Part shown: positions 54,221 through 62,363 of the stretch, one piece after another
Layout: the number at the start of each line of letters is the position of its first letter
How positions within the stretch are numbered: position 1 is the first letter of the stretch
NCBI RefSeq assembly: GCF_003663885.1
Contig: NZ_RCCE01000001.1
Span: 124,001 to 188,000, forward strand
Direction: 5' to 3'
Length of the DNA: 64,000 nt
Origin: Litoreibacter meonggei
Lineage (GTDB): Bacteria > Pseudomonadota > Alphaproteobacteria > Rhodobacterales > Rhodobacteraceae
Made by a program: the position numbers and the translations under genes
Notes under the pieces: model-generated
Told to the model about the DNA's origin: nothing
Database searches by the model: none
The model's input: only the letters and a program-made list of their open reading frames with translations

Positions 54221-54509
54221 AGCCGTTTCGGCAGCCGTCACATTTGCCGGCTGCCGCTCAAGTCCGAGTTTAGGGCAATTGTCCGCATTGCGGACAAAAG
54301 CTGCCGTTAGCGCCAGATCCCTCCGGATACCGAGATGGGAAAAAGCCGACCTAGCGGCCCATCCGCGCGAATCCTCAAAGAAATTCCTACCTTTTTTGCA
54401 GACGTGAGAATACTCTTTGACGCTCAGGCGTAGTGCTATTGAAGCACTCGCCTCGCTTTTAGTTTTGCAGCTGGCGTAGTGTTGGCACAATTCATCAAAG
54501 GATTTTGAC

Positions 54510-54821
54510 ATGACTTTTAGATCACTTCTAATTGCTGGCGCCCTGTTGGCTTCGACAACCATTGCAAATGCGGCTGACCATGTTGTCACAATCAGTGGGT
54601 TCGCCTTCCAACCCGCCAACCTGACCATCGCCGCTGGCGACCGCGTCACTTTCGTAAACAAAGACGGTGCGCCTCATACTGCCACACACAAAAATGGTGC
54701 CTTCGACACTGGTCGATTGGCGCGGAGCGCGCAAAACACGGTGACTTTCGCTTCGTCCGGATCGTTCGGCTATTTCTGCAAAATCCACCCCAAGATGAAA
54801 GGTCAGATCAAGGTCAACTAA
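54510..54821 (+). CDS. Cupredoxin (amicyanin/pseudoazurin-like)
   Basis: A 103-residue secreted blue-copper protein. Signal peptide about 1-22 (ANAADHV). The type I copper ligands are evident: H56 (GAPHTA), C90, H93 and M96 in YFCKIHPKM. A short cupredoxin of amicyanin size with a Cys-x2-His-x2-Met loop. It probably shuttles electrons in the periplasm. The redox partner is unknown; no amine dehydrogenase genes are near. Confidence 0.9.
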   Translation: MTFRSLLIAGALLASTTIANAADHVVTISGFAFQPANLTIAAGDRVTFVNKDGAPHTATHKNGAFDTGRLARSAQNTVTFASSGSFGYFCKIHPKMKGQIKVN

Positions 54822-54882
54822 GATGTGACGGTAGCAAACGGGAATTCGTGATCCGTGAGCTACGCGATCCGGGAGGGATTTG

Positions 54883-56118
54883 ATGAATGTCTTTCTGGCG
54901 GCACTAACGATTGCTGTATTGATTTTCTCACCATTTGGCGTCAGCGCTCAAAGCTCGGTCCTCATTGGAAATGTGCCATTGCCGCAAGACGCAGTCGTGC
55001 CGCAAGACGCGGAGTCACCGTTCTTGGGTGCTTGGGGCGGAAAATGGGACAACTGGCGAAACCACATTTTGATCGTTGAACGCGTCAAAGCGAACGGCGT
55101 TGCAGATGTCATATACGCGGCGAGTAGCGAACATAATGGTAGAGGTAATTGGCTCCGGTTAGAGGCAAAAATCAATGGTGACGAGTTAGTATTTACGGAT
55201 GAGCGTTTTCCGGTTCGGTATTCCATTTCAGCCACGGGTCGAATGCGTGGCGTCTACGGCGACAATGAGCGATTTGCGATCCTGAAGCGACAGGACATTC
55301 CGGCGATGCTGTCCTCTCCAAACGAAGATTGGTTCTCGGTTGGCGATCTGGAACGACTGGAAACCGATCTTGTCGAGGACAAACAGAAAATCGGGCTTTC
55401 AGTGGTGATTTACAGCCCGAGTGGGGATGGGCCATTTCCGCTCGCTCTGATTCATCACGGATCAACGGGCACTGGAAAACAACCCACATGGTTCAAAAAC
55501 ATTTGGACCAACGATTGGCTCGCCGACATCTTAAACGAAAATGGTTGGATCGCGGCCTTTCCACAAAGACGCGGTCGGGGCGGATCTGATGGGCTGTACG
55601 ATGAAGGGTTTGCGACGGATCGTTCGCAAGGATATTCGTCAGATGCCGCCATCTCCATCGCGGGCGCCGAGAGAGCGCTTGAGGATGCAAATGCAGCTTT
55701 GGCGGCCTTGAAACAACTTCCAATGGTTCAATCAGGCGAAACACTTCTGGGTGGCGTGTCACGGGGAGGCGTGGTTGCAATTATGCAAGCAGGGCAAAGC
55801 CCTGACGAAGCCGCTGGGGTTATCAACTTTGTTGGAGGATGGGTCAGTGAGGGGTGCTGCGACGCCCCAATCAACCGGCCGCTGTTTCGGCGAATTGGAT
55901 TATTCGACGGCCCAGTCCTTTCGATTTACGGTGAAGAAGACGCTTTCTATAGCATTGACCATTCCAGATCGAACCTCGCAGAAATGGAAATGGAAGGGGC
56001 GAATAGTGAACTCCTGATCGTCGAAGTGCCGGGCTATGGCAAAGGACATTGGGTGACCACCCAGCCAAACCTTTGGGAAGAAGTCATTGGCGAATATCTT
56101 AACTCCATTGACCGTTGA
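54883..56118 (+). CDS. Secreted alpha/beta hydrolase
   Basis: A 411-residue protein with a signal peptide (about 1-22). The hydrolase domain (about 165-405) has the oxyanion-region LIHHGSTGTG, nucleophile motif GVSRGG, acid in EEDAFY and catalytic His in GKGHW. The first 130 residues (GAWGGKWDNWRNHILIVE) look like a separate beta domain. ATG at 54883 follows GGGAGGG. Base composition is lower in GC than flanking genes. An esterase or peptidase on an unknown substrate. Confidence 0.8.
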   Translation: MNVFLAALTIAVLIFSPFGVSAQSSVLIGNVPLPQDAVVPQDAESPFLGAWGGKWDNWRNHILIVERVKANGVADVIYAASSEHNGRGNWLRLEAKINGDELVFTDERFPVRYSISATGRMRGVYGDNERFAILKRQDIPAMLSSPNEDWFSVGDLERLETDLVEDKQKIGLSVVIYSPSGDGPFPLALIHHGSTGTGKQPTWFKNIWTNDWLADILNENGWIAAFPQRRGRGGSDGLYDEGFATDRSQGYSSDAAISIAGAERALEDANAALAALKQLPMVQSGETLLGGVSRGGVVAIMQAGQSPDEAAGVINFVGGWVSEGCCDAPINRPLFRRIGLFDGPVLSIYGEEDAFYSIDHSRSNLAEMEMEGANSELLIVEVPGYGKGHWVTTQPNLWEEVIGEYLNSIDR

Positions 56119-56365
56119 TCTGGACTGTTCGCAATTGTTGTCGCGCCCCAAGGTTGGTCTCAGATTTGGCTATCACGCCCATCTTCACCATTTCCGCCCA
56201 GCTTGGCAAAATGGGCTCTCGCCAGACCTTAGTCGCGCGACGACCAGATTCGACAGCCTCCTTTCGCTGATGCATCAAAGACGTCAAAAGCAAGGGTGTA
56301 ACGACATTAGATGACATGGCAACTTTCCAAAATAATACATTTTGGTGTCATCACCGTTATACCGC
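56119..56365. other. Intergenic stretch after the hydrolase
   Basis: Convergent junction with no convincing gene. A short minus-strand frame (56099-56317) overlaps the hydrolase end and has no ribosome binding site. No good terminator hairpin seen. Confidence 0.3.
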
Positions 56366-57031
56366 CTATTTCAGGAGTTCGACCATTCTGGCGTAGCCGC
56401 GTGACGTGGCGTGTTGCAGCGGCGTGACCCCATCGCGATCTCCGATGGATTTGTCTGCCCCTGCATCAACGAGAATTTGCACCGTCTTGATATGGTCAGG
56501 GCCGCCGTCGCCCAATACGACAGCCTCTATCAAAGCTGTCCACGCCAGATTGTTGATATGATCCAGCGGTGCGCCACCAGACACCAGGCGCGCAACAACA
56601 TCGTGGTGCCCAAGATGGGCCGCAGCGATCAAGGCGGTGCCGTCATAAACGCTCGTGATCAAGTCTGGCGCGTTCCCAAGTTCCATTGCCAGTGACACCA
56701 TTTCGGGATCATTCGCGACGGCGGCGATTGTCAGCACATCATAAACGCGGTTTTCCAAGGCATTCATATCCGCTCCACCGTTTGCCAGTGCTGTGAGCGC
56801 ATCATCGTGTGATGCAAAGGCCGCGACATGCGCGGGAGTGCGCTGAGACCGATCCCGGATGTCCACATCGGCTCCCGCAGCAATCAAACGGTCTATCTCA
56901 TCCACGTCGCCCTCATGGGCGGCAAGATGCAAACCTGTGTAAGACGCGATGTCTGACGCGGATGGGGCTGTCTGCGCATGGGCCAAACCGCTGATGCCAA
57001 TTGCCACAGCGAGTAGTAAGAAACGAAGCAT
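56366..57031 (-). CDS. Secreted ankyrin-repeat protein
   Basis: A 221-residue protein with a signal peptide (about 1-19, ending AHAQ) and about five ankyrin repeats (from residue 33 onward, such as DVDEIDRLIAAGADVDIRD and LTALANGGADMNALE). ATG at 57031 follows AAGGTGA, preferred to the ATG five codons upstream. It probably acts in the periplasm as a binding protein for a partner enzyme. Near catalase-like or GlcG-type genes in other bacteria; here beside a GlcG/HbpS-like gene and a two-component pair. Confidence 0.85.
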   Translation of the reverse strand: MLRFLLLAVAIGISGLAHAQTAPSASDIASYTGLHLAAHEGDVDEIDRLIAAGADVDIRDRSQRTPAHVAAFASHDDALTALANGGADMNALENRVYDVLTIAAVANDPEMVSLAMELGNAPDLITSVYDGTALIAAAHLGHHDVVARLVSGGAPLDHINNLAWTALIEAVVLGDGGPDHIKTVQILVDAGADKSIGDRDGVTPLQHATSRGYARMVELLK

Positions 57032-57087
57032 AATGTCACCTTTCAAATAGAGTGGCCCGCCCCCATGAGGGACGAGCCGCGATTGGA

Positions 57088-57570
57088 TTATTCAGCGCCG
57101 ATTGCGTCAAGACCTGCACGTGCGCATGTCTCGTCAATCGCGCCGGATGGTGCGCCACCGACACCGATGCCACCCACTAAAGCGCCACCGATCTTGATCG
57201 GCAGACCACCAGCTTGGATCACCAGACGGCTGTCCATATCGCGCAGACCACCATTTTCAGGTTTGCCGCCGATGAAGTTAGCCAGACCTGCTGTGTCACG
57301 GCCCATGCTAGCAGATGTGAATGCCTTGCCGGTGCTGGAACCAACTGTGTGCGGCCCTGCGTTGTCGGCGCGCAAAAGCACTTTGGTCACGCCGCTACGG
57401 GCAACGATTGCCACGCTGACATTGTTGCCTTCAGCAGAACATGCAGTCTGTGCGGCCTGAGCAGCCGTGGTTGCCATATCCAACGGCAGGTAAGGTGCTG
57501 TCGGCAGTTCTTGGGCGAACGCCGCGATGGGAGCCAGAAGTGCGGCCGCAAGAGCAGAGGAACGGATCAT
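57088..57570 (-). CDS. GlcG/HbpS-family haem-binding-like secreted protein
   Basis: A 160-residue protein with a signal peptide (about 1-19, AFAQ). The DUF336 signature is present: VVIV-like AIVARSGVTKVLLRADNAGPHTVGSSTGKAFTSAS and the glycine-rich GGLPIKIGGALVGGIGVGGAPSG. ATG at 57570 follows AAAAGGAAA. HbpS binds haem and interacts with a two-component sensor in Streptomyces. It lies directly downstream of a two-component pair here. Confidence 0.87.
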   Translation of the reverse strand: MIRSSALAAALLAPIAAFAQELPTAPYLPLDMATTAAQAAQTACSAEGNNVSVAIVARSGVTKVLLRADNAGPHTVGSSTGKAFTSASMGRDTAGLANFIGGKPENGGLRDMDSRLVIQAGGLPIKIGGALVGGIGVGGAPSGAIDETCARAGLDAIGAE

Positions 57571-57676
57571 GGTGTATTTCCTTTTGTTGAACTGATGCTC
57601 CGGTTCTAATCCGCTGGGTGAGACCGCGATATTCGTAGCATCCGCAAAGGTCTCCGTAGTTCTACTGAACAGCCCG

Positions 57677-58282
57677 TTAATCCGCCTGCGCATCCAGCCA
57701 ATACCGCGTCAGTTCCGCCGCCGAAGACGTGCCTGCCTTGGCCGCAATCGCGGCACGGTGACTTTCAACAGTGCGGGGTGACAGGGTAAGCGCGTCGGCG
57801 ATATGCTTGGTTGTCAGGCCCTTGGCGATCATCTCCAAGACTTGTTGTTCACGTGTGGTTAGATGTTTGATCAAAGCAACGGCCTCTGCGCGTTCAGACA
57901 AGACTTGTTGCCGGGTTTCGAGTTCTGCATGACCCTTTTGGATCGCGTCGATCAGATCTTGCTCGTCCACAGGTTTGCTTAGAAAATCTATCGCTCCATT
58001 GCGAAATGCACGCCTGCAAGCCTCGATATCGCCGTGCCCGCTGATAATAACTGTGGGCCATGTCACGCCTTGGTCAGTCAGTCTTTCCTGCAATTTCAGA
58101 CCTGAGATTGCGGGCATCCTGATATCAAGGATCAGGCAACCCGGCGTAAGGTCGGCTGCCTGGTTCAGGAATATTTCGGGTGACGCAAAGCTGCGCACGT
58201 TTAGCCCGACCGTTTCCAACAACAGGCTCAAGGCGTTGCGGACTGCTTCATCATCATCAACGAGGTAAACGTGATTGGTCAT
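57677..58282 (-). CDS. FixJ-type response regulator
   Basis: A 201-residue regulator with a receiver domain (about 1-120, phospho-acceptor D53 in LILDIRMP, acidic pair DDD at 9-11 and K103-like in LSKPVDE) and a LuxR-type helix-turn-helix (about 138-195, LTTREQQVLEMIAKGLTTKHIADALTLS). Overlaps the sensor kinase stop by four bases, so they are a pair. Targets probably include the neighbouring secreted-protein genes. Confidence 0.92.
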   Translation of the reverse strand: MTNHVYLVDDDEAVRNALSLLLETVGLNVRSFASPEIFLNQAADLTPGCLILDIRMPAISGLKLQERLTDQGVTWPTVIISGHGDIEACRRAFRNGAIDFLSKPVDEQDLIDAIQKGHAELETRQQVLSERAEAVALIKHLTTREQQVLEMIAKGLTTKHIADALTLSPRTVESHRAAIAAKAGTSSAAELTRYWLDAQAD

Positions 58283-59793
58283 GGCGTGACTGCGTTCTTC
58301 GAGCGCGGCAATAATAACCGAAAAGTGGTCTGGGCAGTATCGTCTAGTAGCGCAATGTCACCGCCCATTTCTTCAACCAGTCTTTGACAGAGTGCGAGGC
58401 CCAATCCCGTGCCATCCGGTTTGCCCGTCACGAAAGGCTCGAAGATGCGGTATTTTAGGTGTTCAGGCACACCCGGTCCAGTGTCACTGACATCAAGAAC
58501 GACCGACGGACCTTCTACATGTGTGCTAATCTTGACCTGTGCATCATCTGACGCATCAACCGCGTTTCGCACCAGATTAAACACAACCTGCTCCAACTCA
58601 ACCGGATCGGCATCGACGGCGAGGGGTTCATTATGAAGCGACATGGAAATCACCGCACCCTTGGATTTCGCCTCCAATGCCAACAGGTCATGAACGCTTT
58701 GGACCGCTTTATGGACAGAACAGGCTTCAGCCGGCGCTCGGTTCGGCTTGCTCCACCTTCGCAAGCGATCAAGAATATTCGCCGCGCGCTGTGCCTGTGC
58801 CACCGTATCATCCAGAACTGTGCCGAGGCGTTCAACATCACCGCGTCGCGCCAAGTGTCGGCCCGCCTGTGCTTGGCTCAGGATTGCGGTCAACGGTTGC
58901 GCCAGTTCATGCGCCATTCCGCTGGCCATTTCACCCATAGCATTGACGCGCGACGCATGTGCCAGTTGGGTTTCCTGCGCGCTGAGCTTTGCGCGGCTTT
59001 CGGCATCTTTGGTGCGGGCGCGTTGCTTCAAACCCAAGGACAACAGCCAAAAGAATGTTGTGACCAGAGCAATGACAGACAGCACTTTTCCCAATGGCAA
59101 AACGTCAGACAGCCCGATGGCCAGAGACGTTTCGAAAATCAAAGGTTGCGACACGCTGCCAAGGGGTTTGGAAAACCCGATCTCACCTGATGAAAGCTGT
59201 CCTACTAACGCTGTTTGACCGTCCGGGGTCAAAAGTCGCAACGAGGCCGAGGGCCTGTCCCAAAACGGATCGTCTGTGGCGATTAATGCACGGGCGTCAA
59301 TCACCAACGCCAAACCATGCTGTGCTGCCTCAGAGTTAGGTGTGCGTTTCACCAGCAGGTAGTGATCCGGCATGTCCGGCATTTGCCCCATTTGCAATGC
59401 CCCGGTCGAGCGGCGCGCCAATTCAACAACACGGTCCCTTGCCTTCGCCGACAAACCGGGCTGCGTTTCTATCGTCGGTCGAGACCGGACGTATGGGACG
59501 ACATTCACCGAGGTAATACGCGGGTAGAAGCGCGTGATCGTTGCGGCGACATCGAGTAACAAATCTTGCCGCTCCACGCCACCTGCCACATAAATCGCAG
59601 ACAAAGACGTCAAATGCGCATCATGCTGATCAGCCCGCTGTGAGGCCAAGCGATGCAGCGTTGCACTTTTGACCGTCAGTTCACGAACCAAGTTTTGCCG
59701 CTCGAAGACTGCCAAACCGCTGAGCACGAGTATGACGGCAAACGCCCACAGCAATGCATATCGCCAGAATTTTTTTGAGTATGAGACAGCCAT
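58279..59793 (-). CDS. Sensor histidine kinase
   Basis: A 504-residue membrane kinase. TM1 is about residues 11-31, a periplasmic sensor domain about 32-235 (CHASE-like or PDC-type; starts ERQNLVRELTVKSATLHRLASQ), TM2 about 236-255. The dimerisation box has H295 (GEMASGMAHELAQPLTAIL), and the ATPase domain has NLVRNAVDAS, DTGPGVPEH and GTGLGLALC. Like DctB/FixL-type kinases. It probably phosphorylates the coupled FixJ-type regulator; stimulus unknown. Confidence 0.92.
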   Translation of the reverse strand: MAVSYSKKFWRYALLWAFAVILVLSGLAVFERQNLVRELTVKSATLHRLASQRADQHDAHLTSLSAIYVAGGVERQDLLLDVAATITRFYPRITSVNVVPYVRSRPTIETQPGLSAKARDRVVELARRSTGALQMGQMPDMPDHYLLVKRTPNSEAAQHGLALVIDARALIATDDPFWDRPSASLRLLTPDGQTALVGQLSSGEIGFSKPLGSVSQPLIFETSLAIGLSDVLPLGKVLSVIALVTTFFWLLSLGLKQRARTKDAESRAKLSAQETQLAHASRVNAMGEMASGMAHELAQPLTAILSQAQAGRHLARRGDVERLGTVLDDTVAQAQRAANILDRLRRWSKPNRAPAEACSVHKAVQSVHDLLALEAKSKGAVISMSLHNEPLAVDADPVELEQVVFNLVRNAVDASDDAQVKISTHVEGPSVVLDVSDTGPGVPEHLKYRIFEPFVTGKPDGTGLGLALCQRLVEEMGGDIALLDDTAQTTFRLLLPRSKNAVTP

Positions 59794-60011
59794 TTTCTTT
59801 CATCGCAGGTGTGGGCGCGAACACCAATCCGTATTTCTACGGTCACAAGGCTATGCCGCAATGCCAACTCGATGGAACTTCCGCGCCCAAGAGCGGGCAT
59901 TGGTGCAGATTGCAGAATTAGGCAAATGGGCACGAAGCAGTCGTTCACAAACGCCCCAAAACCAACATCACAGCGATTGTATTACCCCACACCCCGCCCT
60001 ATATATATTTT

Positions 60012-60335
60012 GTCTCTTCGGGGACTATGGACATAAACGCGCTCGTAATAAGCGGATCGGACCCGGGGGCGGTACCCGGCGACTCCACCAACATCTCCCT
60101 CATTTGGGGAGCACGGGGTCGAAATAGGATCGACGAACGTCTAAAGGGGTTTGCTTTGTCTCGGTGAGTTACCACCGTTATCGGTACATTCAAGCTAGTT
60201 GCAAATGACAACAAAGCTCCAATGGCGATGGCTGCGTAAGCAGTCGGAACTATTGAAAACTTAAGTCCTCTCGCTTAGCAGCGTTTGGCGGGGTTTGCAG
60301 GTACCTGGCAACAGAAACCTGCGCTAATTCCCCTA
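60012..60335 (+). ncRNA. ssrA: Permuted two-piece tmRNA
   Basis: The acceptor piece comes first: it ends with CGACTCCACCA at 60080-60090. A short intervening segment (60091-60114) follows, then the coding piece beginning GGGGTCG at 60115. GGGGTCG pairs with CGACTCC over seven bases (one G-U), rebuilding the acceptor stem. The tag reading frame at 60201-60239 encodes ANDNKAPMAMAA plus stop. A hairpin-like GCAGGT...ACCTGC near 60298 resembles the end of the coding piece. Outer ends are estimated. The RNA rescues stalled ribosomes and tags proteins for proteolysis. Confidence 0.93.
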
Positions 60336-60337
60336 TT

Positions 60338-61012
60338 TCAAACTTGAAACGTCTTGCGAAACGCGCCCTCACCCAGCCCCGTGAACCGCACAATCCGTGT
60401 GCCTTCCGGTCGCATGGCCCAGCCTTCGGAAAACGCATGATCAAGGATTGCGCGCCCCAACCGCCCCGCCAAGTGCATCCGGCGGGCGGACCAATCGAGG
60501 CAGGACTTGCATTCGGGACTGCGGGATTTAGTCGACAGCTCAATGCCCAAGCGGGCCATCTCTTCTCGCCCAGGATCGCTCAGGGTTACGTCATCACCTG
60601 ACCCTACAAGGACGCCGCGCGCGCGCAGGCCGTCGTAAAGCGTCACTCCCAACTCACCCGCCAGATGGTTGTAGCAGACCCGCGCATGGCGCAACTCTGG
60701 GTCGCGCGGGCCGGTACGGGTGCGCAATTGCCCTTTCGCCGCAGCGAGCCCCATCAAGGCCTCGAGGACACCGGCCACGTCACTATCGGCGAGACGGAAG
60801 TAGTGGTGTCGCCCCTGCCGTTCGCGGGCAATCAAGCCTCCTTCTTCCAATTTCGTCAGATGACCGGAGGCAGTCTGGCCCCGCACCCCTGCTTCGGACG
60901 CCAGCTCGCCCGCGGTCAGGGCTTTGCCACTCATCAACGCGGCCAACATATTGGCGCGACCGGGATCACCGATCAGGTTTGCGATGCGGGCAATGTCGGG
61001 TCCGTCTTTCAT
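60338..61012 (-). CDS. ArsR-like winged-helix regulator with C-terminal extension
   Basis: A 224-residue regulator. The N-terminal winged helix (about residues 5-85) contains ANLIGDPGRANMLAALM, AGVRGQTASGHLTKLEEGGL and RQGRHHYFRLA. The C-terminal extension (about 110-224) includes ECKSCLDWSARRMHLAG with a Cys pair that might bind metal or sense redox. ATG at 61012 follows GGAGAGC. It is divergent from the NIPSNAP and chromate genes, with two palindromes between them. Confidence 0.85.
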   Translation of the reverse strand: MKDGPDIARIANLIGDPGRANMLAALMSGKALTAGELASEAGVRGQTASGHLTKLEEGGLIARERQGRHHYFRLADSDVAGVLEALMGLAAAKGQLRTRTGPRDPELRHARVCYNHLAGELGVTLYDGLRARGVLVGSGDDVTLSDPGREEMARLGIELSTKSRSPECKSCLDWSARRMHLAGRLGRAILDHAFSEGWAMRPEGTRIVRFTGLGEGAFRKTFQV

Positions 61013-61028
61013 GTGATGCTCTCCATGG

Positions 61029-61090
61029 TTCGGGATGGACCGAAGCATGGACAACACGGAATGGCAAGCACAGTTCGGCCTGCGCCGAAC
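61029..61090. promoter_or_regulatory. Two TTCGG/CCGAA palindromes in the ArsR-chromate divergent gap
   Basis: Site 1: TTCGG-GATGGA-CCGAA at 61029-61044. Site 2: GTTCGGC-CTGC-GCCGAAC at 61073-61090, a perfect 7-bp repeat. Centres are 45 bases apart. Both sit between the ArsR-like gene and the NIPSNAP gene, a natural place for the regulator to bind. Confidence 0.55.
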
Positions 61091-61138
61091 CATTCACGTC
61101 AGAAGGTGAGCTAGAACAGCCCACAAAGGAGAACCCCA

Positions 61139-61468
61139 ATGCTGACCTGCTTCATCCGCTACCAGATCGACCCCACCAAACGCGCCCAGTTCGAGCAATA
61201 CGCCCGAAACTGGGGTCAAGCCATCCCACGCAACGGGGCGGAGCTGATCGGCTATTACGCCCCGCATGAGGGGTCCTCTACGCTGGCCTACGGTGTGTAC
61301 AACATCCCGTCACTGGCCGAGTACGAGGCGTATCGCGCCCGCCTGTCCGCTGATCCATTGGGCCGTGAAAACTACGAATTCGCCCAGACCGAAAAGTTCA
61401 TCTTGCGCGAGGACCGCACCTTCCTGAAGCTGGCAAGCGCGCCGCATGGAAGCCGCAACACGCCTTGA
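61139..61468 (+). CDS. NIPSNAP family protein
   Basis: A 109-residue ferredoxin-like fold protein (MLTCFIRYQIDPTKRAQFEQYARNW at the start, then RNGAELIGYYAPHEG). Members are small dimeric alpha/beta-barrel proteins of unknown enzymatic role. Ribosome binding site AAAGGAGAA. First gene of the plus-strand set with the rhodanese-ChrB fusion and ChrA. Confidence 0.87.
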   Translation: MLTCFIRYQIDPTKRAQFEQYARNWGQAIPRNGAELIGYYAPHEGSSTLAYGVYNIPSLAEYEAYRARLSADPLGRENYEFAQTEKFILREDRTFLKLASAPHGSRNTP

Positions 61469-61577
61469 CGCCTGCCACGGCGCAAGGCAGGTTACGCCCA
61501 TGGGGACCCCGCGACACCCCGTGAGGCGACAGCCGAAAGTTCGCACCCTTAGACACAAAAACACGGGGTGCTTTACC

Positions 61578-62363
61578 ATGACCGGCTTTACTGAAATCTC
61601 CTCCACCGCCTTGATGCGCCTGATCGGCACGCCTGATGCGCCGACCATTCTGGACGTGTGCATCGACGACGATTTTGCGGAGGACCCGCGCCTGATCCCC
61701 ACTGCGCTGCGTTTTCCGCATAGCCGCATCGGTGACTACGAAGGCGAAGGCCCCGTCGTCGTCGTCTGCCAGAAGGGCCGCAAGCTCAGCCACGGGGCGG
61801 CGGCGGTGCTGCGCGCCAAGGGCATTCAGGCCGAAGCGCTTGAGGGCGGCAATTACGCGTGGCGGGATGCGGGGCTTCCGCTGATCCCCGCTGCCGCGGT
61901 CCCCTCGCCTTTATGGGTCACACGTCACCGCCCCAAGATCGACCGCATCGCCTGCCCGTGGTTGATCCGGCGGTTCGTAGACCCGAGCGCTCAATTCCTC
62001 TTCGTCCCTCCATCGGAGGTGCTCGCGGTCGCCGAGAAATTCGACGCAACCCCGTTCGATGCGGAGGGCGTTGCATTTTCGCATGAGGGCGAGCGGTGCA
62101 GCTTTGACACCATGCTCACCACCTTCGACCTCGACACCCCACCACTGCAAACCATGGCCACGGTGATCCGCGCGGCGGATACCAATCGCCACGACCTCGC
62201 ACCGGAGGCTGCGGGCTTGCTGGCCCTATCGGTCGGGTTGTCACGGCAATACAAGGACGACACCGCGCAGCTGGAAGCGGGCATGGCGCTCTATGACGCG
62301 CTCTACCGCTGGGCGCGCGACGGACAAGGCGAAGGACATGACTGGCCCGGAGTAGGCAAATGA
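61578..62363 (+). CDS. Rhodanese-like and ChrB C-terminal domain fusion (chromate resistance)
   Basis: A 261-residue protein. The N-terminal rhodanese-like domain (about 5-105) has the putative active-site loop VVVCQKGRKLS with C64. The C-terminal part (about 112-255, WVTRHRPKIDRIACPWLIRRFVDPSAQFLFVP) is the ChrB C-terminal (chromate resistance) domain. ATG at 61578 is chosen for the domain's usual start; a longer frame overlaps NIPSNAP. It overlaps chrA as ATGA. Likely role: regulating or aiding chromate reduction or efflux. Confidence 0.83.
   Translation: MTGFTEISSTALMRLIGTPDAPTILDVCIDDDFAEDPRLIPTALRFPHSRIGDYEGEGPVVVVCQKGRKLSHGAAAVLRAKGIQAEALEGGNYAWRDAGLPLIPAAAVPSPLWVTRHRPKIDRIACPWLIRRFVDPSAQFLFVPPSEVLAVAEKFDATPFDAEGVAFSHEGERCSFDTMLTTFDLDTPPLQTMATVIRAADTNRHDLAPEAAGLLALSVGLSRQYKDDTAQLEAGMALYDALYRWARDGQGEGHDWPGVGK

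Noticed and set aside
56099-56317. Minus-strand frame of 72 codons between hydrolase and ankyrin genes
   Set aside because: No ribosome binding site, overlaps the end of the hydrolase gene and no recognised domain.
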